Shown in pieces: positions 21,781 through 32,925 of a stretch of DNA of 64,000 nucleotides. Each line of letters opens with the position of its first letter. The first letter of the stretch is position 1. Below the pieces are notes generated by a model that saw only the letters and a list, made by a program, of their open reading frames with translations, had not been told where the DNA came from and ran no database searches. Where the stretch lies: NCBI RefSeq assembly GCF_047511655.1, contig NC_133402.1, positions 60,392,951 through 60,456,950 on the forward strand. Direction: 5' to 3'. The stretch is from Castor canadensis. Lineage: Eukaryota; Chordata; Mammalia; Rodentia; Castoridae. The position numbers were made by a program, and so were the translations under genes.

Positions 21781-22125
21781 AATATTATGTCAAGTTGATA
21801 TGTCATTTTCCAATTTGCATGGATAACTGCATTGCAGCAAATTAATTAAAACAGATAAATGTTAATCTAATGCATGTCTCCTTGTAATTAATGAAATATA
21901 ACCATTACAGGAGCATTTGATTTATTATTTTAATTTATAAAATGCTAAATTCTCTTGTAAAGTTAGATAAAGTAATAGGAGAAACTGACCTCTGTATAGA
22001 ATTAGGAAAAATAATCACATTTCTATAAATTAATCACTCTCTAAAAGGATATAGTTCATTAACACCATGAACTAAAAGTGTTAGATGTAAATTAGATTAA
22101 CCTTTTTAGCGACACTTCCATTTAT
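21781..22125. other. AT-rich block dense in homeodomain (TAAT) cores
   Basis: A roughly 340-base non-repetitive block with many TAAT/ATTA cores (for example GCAAATTAATTAAAACAG at 21837 and TTGTAATTAATG at 21881). It has no simple-repeat character and no transposon phrase, the look of a vertebrate conserved noncoding element. Conservation itself cannot be tested here. Confidence -1.
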
Positions 22126-22215
22126 ATTGTGCATTCTCTTCAAACTCAAAGCACTTTACATATATTAATTCAATTAACCCTCCCCAGACCCTTGTTAAGT
22201 AAGTACATATATCAA
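22126..22215 (-). mobile_element. MIR SINE fragment, minus strand
   Basis: AAAGCACTTTACATATATTAA, then TTCAATTAACCCTCCCCAG, the inverted 3' half of MIR. Confidence -1.
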
Positions 22216-24170
22216 AGTTGGAAGGGAAGAGAAATGAAACCCTTCAAAAATATTGAAGTCCCGGTCTTAGGATGTATTATTTATGATTTCCTCTGTAGCA
22301 GTATAGTTTATCTGGACTTATATAGCTTGAGAACATGGGTAGGCATTCACACTTTCTCACTTACGCTGCTAGGAAACATTTAGCATTCTACTCCAAACCT
22401 GAACTCAGAGATACTTCTGCCTGATGCATAGGCCAAATACTGGAAGGATACTTCTGCTTTATTTAATAAAGTGCACCCCAGCAACTCTGGGTTTGGTGGG
22501 GGAGAGGCATCTCCAAGTGGATGCAGGTGGCTTGACCCTAGTGCCCCACTTGGTCATCCAGAGGGCCATCTTCTCCTCGTCAGAAGAGAATGGTCTTATT
22601 TCCTTGACCATTTGGACTTGAAGAGCAGAGTGAAACTGTTGGGCAAGACTTTGGGATGCTAATGAAGAAGAAACAAGGAGGAATAGGAAAGTGGAGGCAG
22701 AGCCTAGCCTTCCTCTGGTGCTTCACTGGGTCTTCCCTGGAGAGGGCAGAATTGCTGTCACTAGGAATGCTCAGTCTTCTAAAGAAGCCATGCCTATTTG
22801 GAGCACTTAACTGTGTGAGAGGAAAGGAATGGAGGGGTTTTGCATTATAGAAGCTTACCAACACTCAAGGGAGGAACCTAAACATTTCATCAGCCTGAGT
22901 GGACATGTGTTTGGTGGCCTGAGAGTCTAAATGCTCATATTTCCAACTTTTTCTCATCCTTCAAGTTCCCAAACACAGGAGCAGATGTAGACTATATTCC
23001 ACAAACCTGGTGTCTTTGGAATGTAGGACATCTTATAAAAGCCTGGCCTGTAACAAATGGTGCCAGCCCTACCAAGGGTGGTAGTTAACCCAAAGGAATG
23101 AATCACTGATGGTTAGACATGAAATTGACTGTGGGAGAATGATTCTGGAGTGTGAGGGATTCTTCTCCCTGCCTCTGGAGTTTAAAAATCACATACTTTG
23201 GTCATTTCAGTCAGTAAACATGGACAGCTGAAGCCCACCCAGTCCTAGAATCATGCTTTATTGTGCTCCCCAACACTTTTCAGCTCACATCTCTTTGCTG
23301 TAAATTGCCCCAGCTTTGCCTTTCTATGCTACTGCCTGGGAGAGATGAAGGCTAAGCAACTGGTAGTAGGTTCCACTTAACACCATTTCACTCCTCCAGC
23401 TCATCCCAGTGGGGTTGGTACAAGGCCTGCCCTGGATGTGGGTAGAATTTGGAGCCACTTCCAACCTGGTTTTGTTACCATCCTCTGGTATAGGAAAGCC
23501 CATTCCTAAACCTCCTGTTTAAAAAAAAAAAGAAGAAAAGAAAAAATTTTAAAACCTAGTACTCAGCAAATCATTATATCCTAGGACTGCCTGAGAATGA
23601 CGCTGACCTTAACCACTGCCTAAGAGTGCCATGTTGTGTACTTGATATTCATTTCAGGTCTTTTCTGCTTGGAGGGTGAGATGATGGTGGAATGAAAAAA
23701 ATATATATTATTAGCAGAAGCCTGATTTGTCACAAAACACCAAAGAGATGCTGGCATACCATGCCCAGGCCACCTGTTTCACTCCCAGTGTATTTTGTTA
23801 GATGTGATTTTGCCTGACTGTCAGAGGTATTCATACAATCTCAGACTTTATTGCTATGATGTTTTAGGGGGAGTCCAACCATGTCAAGGCAATACGGATG
23901 CAAATTCCTCAGAAAGTTATAAAAGATTCCTCTTTCTAAAAAAAAAATTATGAAGGAAACAATGTGGGTGACTGAGTTGGGGGGAGGCAGACTGGAAGAA
24001 GGAAATATTTAGTAAGTCAAGTCGGAAAGGTGACCATGAGAACTCCCTCTCCCATCCAGGCTCTTCTCTATATTGTCAGCAGGCTGGGTCTGTGCAGGCA
24101 TTTGCAGGAAAGCCACTTTTAAATTCACAGCCCATCGTCCATTATAATTGAAAATATGGTGATGCATAAG
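22216..24170. other. Unique intronic DNA
   Basis: A-rich runs at 23521-23552 and 23938-23947. No gene or clear repeat otherwise. Confidence -1.
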
Positions 24171-24420
24171 AGATGATGTTGATTTTAGAATCAGAATGTC
24201 AACGAGGTCTTTTCATTTCAGAAATACATACATCCTTTAATGCCCTGAAGTTACTGTTGGGCTAAAATTTTTATAAACTCAACTCTAAGTCAAATATTAC
24301 AGAACTATCAAATGTCACCAAACCACTTATTAAGAGGATATATCATTCTCCATTAAATCAAAATATTAAAATGCATTTTTATCTCAAAGTTACTGAAATT
24401 CTCTTTGGCAGTCTAGCTTC
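24171..24420. other. AT-rich candidate conserved block
   Basis: Non-repetitive AT-rich sequence with homeodomain-like and MEF2-like words. It resembles a noncoding enhancer more than transposon debris. Weak, by appearance only. Confidence -1.
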
Positions 24421-27400
24421 TCTCTTAGCAGTACTTCAAGCTTATGAGAGGGAAGAGGAAAATATAAACAGATACCTAGGGATTAAAAACAAAGCAAAAT
24501 CAAAACCTTCGTCCCTCTAAATTATCAATGAGAACATGAAAGAAGAATTTTCTGTCAATAGAACAATGTTTTATCGCTATGGTATCAGCACTGACCATAA
24601 CAAATACTCTAGCAAATTTGTTGGTGTCTATTAGGAACATAAGAAGATGTTATTTTTGCCTCTACCATGCTGTCAAGCTCCTCTTTCCCCAGTCGGTGGC
24701 AAATGTCTTAAATATATTCTAGCCCAATATCACAGCTTTTCATTCCATTTTGGTCACAAAGAGATTGTCTAGATCAGTTTTAAACTTCAGCCTCCTCTTT
24801 GATCCAAAGGACATCTATGCTGGGAGGCGTAAGTTCTGCCTCCTTAGCATTTCTGTGTGTTAGGGAGAGACAGAAGAGATGTGAAAGATCGAGAGATGTT
24901 TCCATACTGAATTGGGCAAAATAGTGGTCCTCTCTACAGTCAGTTTAAATGATGTCCTAGGAAATGATTTACAGGCTTTATCAGCTCTATGTAACCTCCC
25001 AACATCTCCACTGGGGGTGAACCCCATCTTATTATCTGGAAAGTCTCCTTGGGAAGTCTCATAACCTGTTTCAGTTAGTCACCAGCTGCTGTCATTTTTT
25101 TCCTTTCCTTCCAGAAGTTTTCCAGAATGACCGTATTTCCAGAAATTGTGTTCTCTTTAAGGCAATTTTAGCCTGCAAGCACATATGAGATCCATCTTTG
25201 GTACCTCTTAGAACCAGGAATTTTGGTTTGCATGTGTGCAGTGTCTGGGCACCTCCCTTCCTGAACAACCCCCCGCTATATACCATCTAAATCTTCACAG
25301 TTCTCTTCTTGACACCAGACACACTAGAGTGGGTCAACTGAATATTATTCATGTAGCTTTAATCAACCCTGAGTTTTCCAGAAATGCAGTCATCCTAAAG
25401 AATGGAGGTCAGAGTGTGCCTTGTCTTGTTCAGAGCATTACTAGAAGTATTTTGCTAGTTCTGAAAGTCCCAACACCACCATACTTCCTGTGAAATCTGA
25501 GTCATCATTTCAGAACACCTAGATGTGTTTGCATTTGAGGCTGCTGAATTCATGGTGCCTCACATCAGGTCCTGTTGAACTCACAGTGAGCATCTACCTC
25601 ACTTCTTCCTCTAGTAGAGCTGGGCCCATGCATTTACATACTGGGATAATATTATTTTACTATACATTATTTCCTTTTAATTCTTCTGGTTTTCAGTTAA
25701 GACATTATATTGATTTGTCAAATTATGTATATAAGTATGTAATAGGATCAGTAAATTTCATTTTAGGATAATAATGCAGTGCTACAAAATTGTTGTAAAA
25801 AGGGACCATTTGGATCCAGGATCTATTCCGTTTATTTTCCTGTTACCCCCATAAGACTTTAGTAAAACCTGTCTGATCCAAGTTCAAACCTTAGTATCTA
25901 AAGGGAAGTACTGTTCCCATTTGAAACAGAGTTTCAGAAGTATCATAGGTCTATCTTGTTTAGGTCCAACCCCTGCTCATGCTGGAAATGGCAGCTTTGC
26001 TTAGAGAAAAACCTCACCCCTAGGAAAAAAGGAATTTCAGGGAAGAATTAGAGCTACCAGCAACTTACTCACTATCATACACATGGCCCACGCCTCCAGG
26101 AACCTGATAGAAGATATCCCTCCCAATACCAGCCTCAGAAGTTCTACGTTTGGTTGAGTTTGGTTCTCCTATGCATAAATGTCAAAGTTTTAATGCTCGG
26201 AATTGAACCAGTATATCCTTTGATCCAAAAGTAAATGCTCTGAGTTCAGAGAGACTCCCACTTGTTCTTCTTTTGTGAACTATATATTCAACCTGGAAAT
26301 CTCAGCACACCTGGAAATCAGCCCCTCCTCCTGCCATCCTGCTGCCCTCCTGTGGAATCAGAGATCCACAGGGCTCATCACATGAGGCCCTTCTACTTTA
26401 ATTGATGACAAAGATTTTCCAATTAAAAACCTCATCCTTGCCTCTATATACACATGCATCTGATGTCATAAATTGTGAAGTGTTTTTAACAACCTGTTTA
26501 GAAAACGGAGCATGCTTCATCCACTTAGGACTTGTACAGTCTAGGGTTTAATAGAATGCTGTCAGGAACACAGAGAATTCGAGGAGCTACAAGGGAGAGT
26601 GTCAGATCTGTAACCGCTGATGATTACAACTAAATTCTCAACAGTGCGTGACAGAAGATGTTCTCCCAGAGTGTATGGTGTTCAGTGCTACAAAGTAAAG
26701 AGAGAGCATCACCTCACTGGTGGAAAAGTTAATTTACATTAATTATCTAAGAAAGATACACTGGAAATTGTCTCCAGAATCATCAGCCACAGAGGTTCAA
26801 GCCCCTGGCTCTCTAGCTTCCCACTCTCTAACTTCATCTCTCACCCAACAGTTCCCCTAGCCCAGGCTAGGGATAACCAGTAATCCCTGCTTAAGATGCT
26901 GACTTCTGATTCTCCTGCTCTGACAGTCCTAGTGTGGTATGCCTTCACAGAGGAGGTGACCACTGGGGACCCCAGGGCATAGAGGAGAAAGAGAAATCAA
27001 GAAAAAAAATCCCAGCTCTGAATCCCCCACAAGGCAAAGAGCTGGTTCCCAGGAGCTTTATTTACCACCTATCCGCCTATTCTGCTAGACTGTGTCTTGG
27101 GACACGGGAATGAGAAGGTACAACCTAGTGAAGGGGAGTCAGGTAGGCATTGCTGATAAAGCCAGTAAGAGTCACCGGGTGGTCTATATAGGAGCTATGT
27201 AATGGGGGTGAGGTACCCAAGGATGCAATCTCTGAAGAGGTGCTGGCAGCAGGAGAGGTGCCTGCCAGGTGGCCAGACAGGACAAAACATACAGCCAACT
27301 GAGCAGAGTGTGCAACAGCACCGGGTACAAGAAAGCCCCGGGAAGCAGGGAACTGGTTGGAGAAATTGTGGAAGAGGACCCACTCCTCTTGCTCAGGCAC

Positions 27401-27440
27401 TAAGTTAAGTGTTAGCTTCTCCTCACACATTGCTTACCTT
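24421..27440. other. Unique intronic DNA
   Basis: Nothing assignable except short AT-rich patches; 26395-26520 has the look of a conserved noncoding patch. No coding segment supported. Confidence -1.
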
Positions 27441-29577
27441 CTAGCCAGGATCTGGTAGGCACTGACTAAGGATCTTCGGTGATGAGCCAATGAATGTAGA
27501 CTTCATTCTAAAAGTAAGGGAGTAACACAGGAATTTTGTTCAGGGTTTCCCTGGGTAGGGGGTGTTTGGAAGACCCACCAAGGGCTATATAGAACTGGAT
27601 TGAGGAAGGATCCATCCACAGGTTGATAAGAGAAAACTAGAGTCACCATCAAGAGAATCTGAGCCACTAGCACTTTCTGAGCAGTACCCATAAAGAACCC
27701 TTGCTGCTCCCCCCGACCTTCCCCACACCCTTTGCCCCATATCCTGGGCTGGCCAAAGTCAGAGAGCAAGGGTCAATGGTATAGTCCTTGTCATAAAGCA
27801 AGACAAGAGACAGAACCTTATCAGGACACTGCAGGACACATACAGAACAGATAAGGAGGATCAGGGTTCTACAAAATCTGGTGGGATATGCTAAGAACCA
27901 CTTAGGAGAAGCCCTGTCCTACCTTTAAACACACACAGTAAAGATGAAGAATCAAGTGGGTCCTCATGGTTAAACAAGAAGCATGGTATGCAGGTAATGT
28001 TTCTGTGGCTAGATCTAAGCACTGCCAAGGTCTCCAGGTACTCAGGTGGATGAAGTGGGGATCAACAAGGCTCAATGTTCCCCAAAATCACCTTGGTCCA
28101 GAGGAGAGGGAATGTCAAAGTGCACACATCTTCCCTTAGCCAGAGAGCACAAGCTTATCCCATATTTGGGTCCAAGGTTGAAAATGCACTGGAGGTAGCA
28201 CTTATCATAGACAGGAACCCCATTTCCTTAGGAGCTATAGCTAGCCTCTGCCAGTTTTTAGATAATAGAGAGGTGTGTTTCATAGACACAACCCTGGAGG
28301 GGCTACGTGATTTGGGCACAGAGGTTGTTATTACTTGAACATGGTTTGAGCAGCAGGACAAAGTACCATTGACCTCACCTGTCCACCTCCATTGCTCCAG
28401 ACAACCTGCCATGCTGTGAGAAATGTCCTCTTCCTAGATGCAAACATTTCAAGATGAGATCATGCATTGTGTGCCATTAGCAGAGTCTGTGTGAAGGTCA
28501 GAGATGTCTCCTCCTTGATAAGATGATGTAAGTGGAGCTCAAGGGCCCAGTGTCTTGTAGACTTGGTTCCAAAACAGTAGCAGCTCCCAATTTCCTACGT
28601 AGGAGGCCATTTTGTTGGAAGTTGAACCAGGTGACTTGTTTTGAAGTTGTGGCTTAGGTGAAGCTTTCTGTCTTTAGTAAAATTGGCTACCTCTAATGAA
28701 GCCACAGCCACATTCCTGGAAGATGCCTTTACTCACATTTTCCAGTAGATCGAGAAAGCACATTGCAAAACTAGAATGATGATGCTTCTTGTGATTGGCA
28801 GTGTATTAATGACTAGCTTCTAGGAGGCAGCCATACTCTACTTCCAAAAGCAGCATTGGTGCCAGCAAGGGCAAAAGGAGAGAGATGCTGAGTGGCTGGG
28901 TGCAGGTAGAGATGCTGTGCACAGTGGGCTGCAGAAGTGATGCATTTCTGCAGTCTTTCCTCCTGTGGTGGGCTTTGGGACAAAGTAGTGGAGGGACATG
29001 TGTAAAAGGAAAACCTCAGAAAACCCTACAGCCTGGAACTAGTCTCTGACTTGAGCTCCTGTCGCGAAGAGAGCTGAAAATTTAACTTCTGGAAGACTAG
29101 AATGGAGACCATGGAGAAGGCTGTTCAAAAGGGTAAAGACATAAGAGCAATAAAAAATGCTTTATTCATGACTTCTAATTAAAAGAAGAGCAGGTCACCA
29201 AACAGTCTTAAATATAATTCTAAGATTAATAATCAAGCAAGATATAGCCATCATGACATTTCAGATGATGGTACAATAAAGCTGAAATAATTGGTTTTCT
29301 TTTGGGGGAAAAACCCAAGAACAACAAAAAGAAAGATAGGAAGATACAACCTGGGTCTTAGTTGTGACATTTCTTTTTATTCTGATTATTAATGACCTTA
29401 GCCTCCTTTTCTGTTCCAGTCCACACTCCCACAAACAAAAGTACCACAAAGAAAAAAGCTCTTAAAATACCCAGAACTGCAAATGTAGTACATTGTCCAA
29501 TTCTGTGTTCCCTGAGTGATAACTTGTCTCCACCCCAAAGGGGATGTGAACATCAGGCTGGGGATTATAACTGGTCT
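27441..29577. other. Unique intronic DNA
   Basis: An open frame of 87 codons at 28075-28338 matches no protein I recognise. 29150-29300 is an AT-rich non-repetitive patch. No repeat assigned. Confidence -1.
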
Positions 29578-29591
29578 TGATCTCCTATTTG

Positions 29592-30083
29592 TTTTTTTTT
29601 CATTTTCCGTTTCCCTGAGCCAGGTTTTTTTTTTTTCTTTTATTATTCATATGTGCATACAAGGCTCGGTTCATTTCTCCCCCCTGCCCCCACCCCCTCC
29701 CTTACCACCCACTCCACCCCCTCCCACTCCCCCCCCCTCAATACCCAGCAGAAACTATTTTCCCCTTATCTCTAATTTTGTTGTAGAGACAGTATAAGCA
29801 TTAATAAGAAGGAACAAGGGGTTTTGCTGGTTGAGATAAGGATAGCAATACAGGGCATTGACTCACATTGATTTCCTGTGCGTGGGTGTTACCTTCTAGG
29901 TTAATTCTTTTTGATCTCACCTTTTCTCTAGTACCTGTTCCCCTTTTCCTATTGGCCTCAGTTGCTTTTAAGGTATCTGCTTTAGTTTCTCTGCATTAAG
30001 GGCAACAAATGCTAGCTAGTTTTTTAGGTGTCTTACCTATCCTCACCCCTCCCTTGTGTGCTCTCGCGTTTATCATGTGCTCA
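29592..30083 (-). mobile_element. Young 5'-truncated L1 insertion with 3' transduction
   Basis: A perfect 14-bp target-site duplication, TGATCTCCTATTTG, flanks it at 29578-29591 and 30084-30097. In minus orientation the L1 3' UTR (30083 down to about 29637) ends in a poly(A) (T12 at 29625-29636). A 24-base non-L1 segment (29601-29624) follows, then a second poly(A) (T9 at 29592-29600). This is the structure of an L1 3' transduction. No ORF remains; only 3' UTR is present, including a G-rich tract at about 29677-29740 (C-rich on the + strand). It is about 95% identical by eye to the copy at 48901. Confidence -1.
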
Positions 30084-30097
30084 TGATCTCCTATTTG

Positions 30098-31430
30098 GGT
30101 TGCATTTTTATCAGGTTCAATAAGGTGCAGGTTGCATGCACCGCAGGTAGCACAGGGTGTGTGTGAGAGGGTACATGTGATGCTCACAGACACTGTCAGT
30201 TCCCTGCCTACATCGCCTCAGCTTGAGCTGGTCTTAGGTATGCACCCCAAATTTGAGCAGATGCAGTCCAGAATCCTCTACTTGCCTGCATGGCAGATCA
30301 CGGGTTCCAAGGAATTAATGCCTCCAGGAACCATCCTCACTAAGACTGTCAGGAGTTGGCAGATCAATATCCCAGTCCCTCTTCCCTCAGGAGAGAGGAC
30401 TTCTAAGGGATTTCACCCAGGTTCCCCAAGTTACATTTGCCCTTAGTGGCACCTGGCTACCTTACCTTCCTGAGCTGCTTCTGCCTCCCCTTTGGTCTTC
30501 CCTGAGAGTGCGTCCCAAGTTCCTGTACTCCATCCTTGTCTCAGGGCTTAGCCTGAGAGGACTCAGGCTAAGAGAGGCATGAGAAAAAGACAGTGTTTAC
30601 AGAGCATCCTTGCCTTGCCTCCTCTGCATCCCCTACGCAGTAAACTCTCAAGATCAGAATGCTGTGTTCCTTCAGACATTTAGTTAGATTTGCCTGGCAG
30701 CCGTGCGGCTTTGTGGGACATTTGGAATGGTGCTTTCCCCTGACTGTTATCTCTTTCATGGATCTTTCAGCACTCACACACAGCCCTTAGGTCTGTCTTC
30801 CTACCAACTGGGGCTGGAAGACTTTGCTGGAATAAACATACTATGAGGTGTTCTGCAGTCAGCTCAGGTAGACACTGGGCCTGGTGGTCATGGCGACTTT
30901 TCCTGTGAGCCCAGAACTCTGAAGGCTCTTGGAGGACCTTCAGAGTTCTCCCAGCTCCTTCCTCCAAGTCTGGGCTAAATCAGGACTCTGATTGGTGGTG
31001 CAATGAGTTGAATTATTTCCCAATGCCTATAGCCCTCATAATCCAAGTGTCTGGGGGAACATCTGGCACCTCTGATCACAGCCAGATTTCTTGAGTGTCT
31101 ATTTTCAGCATTTTCTCAGAGCACCTCTAAGTGAATTTGCAAAGCATTTTCCTCTGTCATCAGCACTTCTTTTGCTGGTATGGAACAGTGACAGAACTAA
31201 AATTCCCTCTCCCACACCTAGCCCAGATTGCCTACACGTCTGAATTACTGTGGTCATTCAAATATTTAAGTAAGGCACTGAAAATCTGACTAGTACAAAT
31301 TCTGCCCTTCCTGTGAAAGACTTAATGCATTAAGCCCTTGTCAGAGGAGCACTTGGATGTGAATCAGCTTAGCTTAGTCACGTGGCCAGCTCAAGTGGAT
31401 GGGATTTTTGTTTTCTTTTAAATCTTACAT
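30098..31430. other. Unique intronic DNA
   Basis: No gene or repeat recognised. Confidence -1.
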
Positions 31431-31490
31431 TTTTTTGTGGCACTGAGGATTGAACTCAGGGTCTCACACTTGAGTCATACCTCCAGCCCA
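31431..31490 (-). mobile_element. ID-like SINE fragment, minus strand
   Basis: TTTTTTGTGGCACTGAGGAT, then GAACTCAGGGTCTCACAC and CCTCCAGCCC, the reverse complement of the tRNA-derived ID unit. Confidence -1.
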
Positions 31491-31659
31491 ATATTTTTAA
31501 TTTTTTGATGGTCAAATGATTTTATTTCATAGGTGAGTATTATCAGCATATGGAATATATGTGAATGGACAATTGTAAGTACTGAATACAGCATCTGATT
31601 TATTTTAAATGTTCTCTTAATTCTGGGTAGCTTGCATTAGTAAGTGTGGTTTGTGAACA

Positions 31660-31772
31660 GTTTCTAGATCCTAATTAAGTCACTTGGAAGCTATGGGATC
31701 TTGGACAAATTATATGACTCCTCTGACACTTCCTCATCTCTAGAATGGGCATAATAAGTTTTAGCTATAAGT
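31660..31772 (+). mobile_element. MIR SINE fragment
   Basis: AAGCTATGGGATCTTGGACAA, then CTTCCTCATCTCTAGAATGG keep MIR order. Confidence -1.
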
Positions 31773-31780
31773 GTTTGTAA

Positions 31781-31990
31781 GCCAGGTATGGTAGCATAGG
31801 TTTGTAATCCTAGCTATTTGAGAGGCTGAGACAGGAGGATTGTGAACTCCAGGTCTTCTCAAGAAAATTAGTAAAAACTCCCTCAAAAACAAAACACAAA
31901 ACCAGAAGAGTTGGGGGCGTGGTTCAAATGGAATTGCAAAAAGCAGGAGGCCCTAGGTTCAATCCCCAGTATTGAGGAGGACAAAAAGGC
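31781..31990 (+). mobile_element. B1/ID composite SINE
   Basis: A B1-like head (GCCAGGTATGGTAGCATAGG), an A-rich linker, then an ID-like unit (GTTGGGGGCGTGGTTCAAATG ... GGTTCAATCCCCAGTATTG). A short repeated TTTGTAA flanks it. Confidence -1.
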
Positions 31991-32049
31991 CTTTGTAAAG
32001 ATAAAGTAAGCTTATGAATACAAGAAAATACTTGGGATACAGAGGTTAG

Positions 32050-32620
32050 TGTCTTCATTATTTATTGCTGCCCAACAAACCACTGCACAACGTAATGACT
32101 TAAGACCACAACTGTTTTATTATTATGTGCACAGTTCCTGTGGCTCAGGGATTCAGACCTTTGGTAGGGATTTTGGCTCATCTCTGCTTCATGTTATCTG
32201 TGGCTTTGACTGACTGGGCATTGGGATCATCTGGAAGCTTCTTCAGATGGTTGGGATGTCTCAAGGGCTGGGCCTAGTGGGGCTCCTAACCAGGTTCTGT
32301 GTATGGCTCTCCACAGATGGCTGTGGCTGAACTTCAGGACTGCATGAAGAGCTCAGGATGGTCATATGTCTTGCCTGGAGGCTGAGGGCTCCAGTGCACA
32401 AAGTGAAAAGTTCAAGGCTTCTTTAGACATAAGTGGGATCTGACCTCTCAGGTGTATCTCTCCCTAATTGATGGCTTGCATTTCCTCCTTGATTCTTTGC
32501 TCCTACCATTGGCCTCAAATAGAGAGGAAAGATGGACAAGGGGCACTCATTTCCTGGGGCACAGATCCTGAACGCATCCTATGAGGTGGTCAGTGGGAAC
32601 TCTGTAGGAGGTTAGACCCA
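32050..32620 (-). mobile_element. MaLR (MLT1-like) solo LTR, minus strand
   Basis: The + strand starts ATTATTTATTGCTGCCCAAC with AACGTAATGACTTAAGACC, the inverted MLT1 3' end (TTAAGCCACTAA...GCAGCAATA), and continues through CTGTGGCTCAGGGATTCAG. Same family as 7130 and 9200. Confidence -1.
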
Positions 32621-32739
32621 AAGGGTGCAGGCAAGCGAGGAGTTAGGGGGTAAGATCTGAGGATATTCGTATAACATCATTAATTTGCATTCAGTCTGCA
32701 CTACAGGTAACTCTTAATGAAGCAGCCTATTCTAGAGAC

Positions 32740-32925
32740 TTACTGTACTAGCTCATGTCATCCTCCTAGGGACCCTTGAGGTGAGTCTTTTGATGTCCCC
32801 TTGTTGTAGTTGAGGCAAGAGAGTTTTAGAGAGTGTCATTAAGTCCCCAAGTAATGACATTAGGTCTTAAATGCAGACTACTTGACTTCAGAGCCTGTGT
32901 TCTTCACATTGCTGTGGGATGTACT
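32740..32925 (-). mobile_element. MIR SINE, minus strand
   Basis: Inverted MIR words from CTCATGTCATCCTCCTAGGG through GTTGAGGCAAGAGAG to the TTCAGAGCCTGTGTTCTTCAC end. Confidence -1.

Noticed and set aside
29640..29760. Pro-rich open frame (PLPPPPPLPPTPPPP-like)
   Set aside because: Antisense of the G-rich L1 3' UTR tract.
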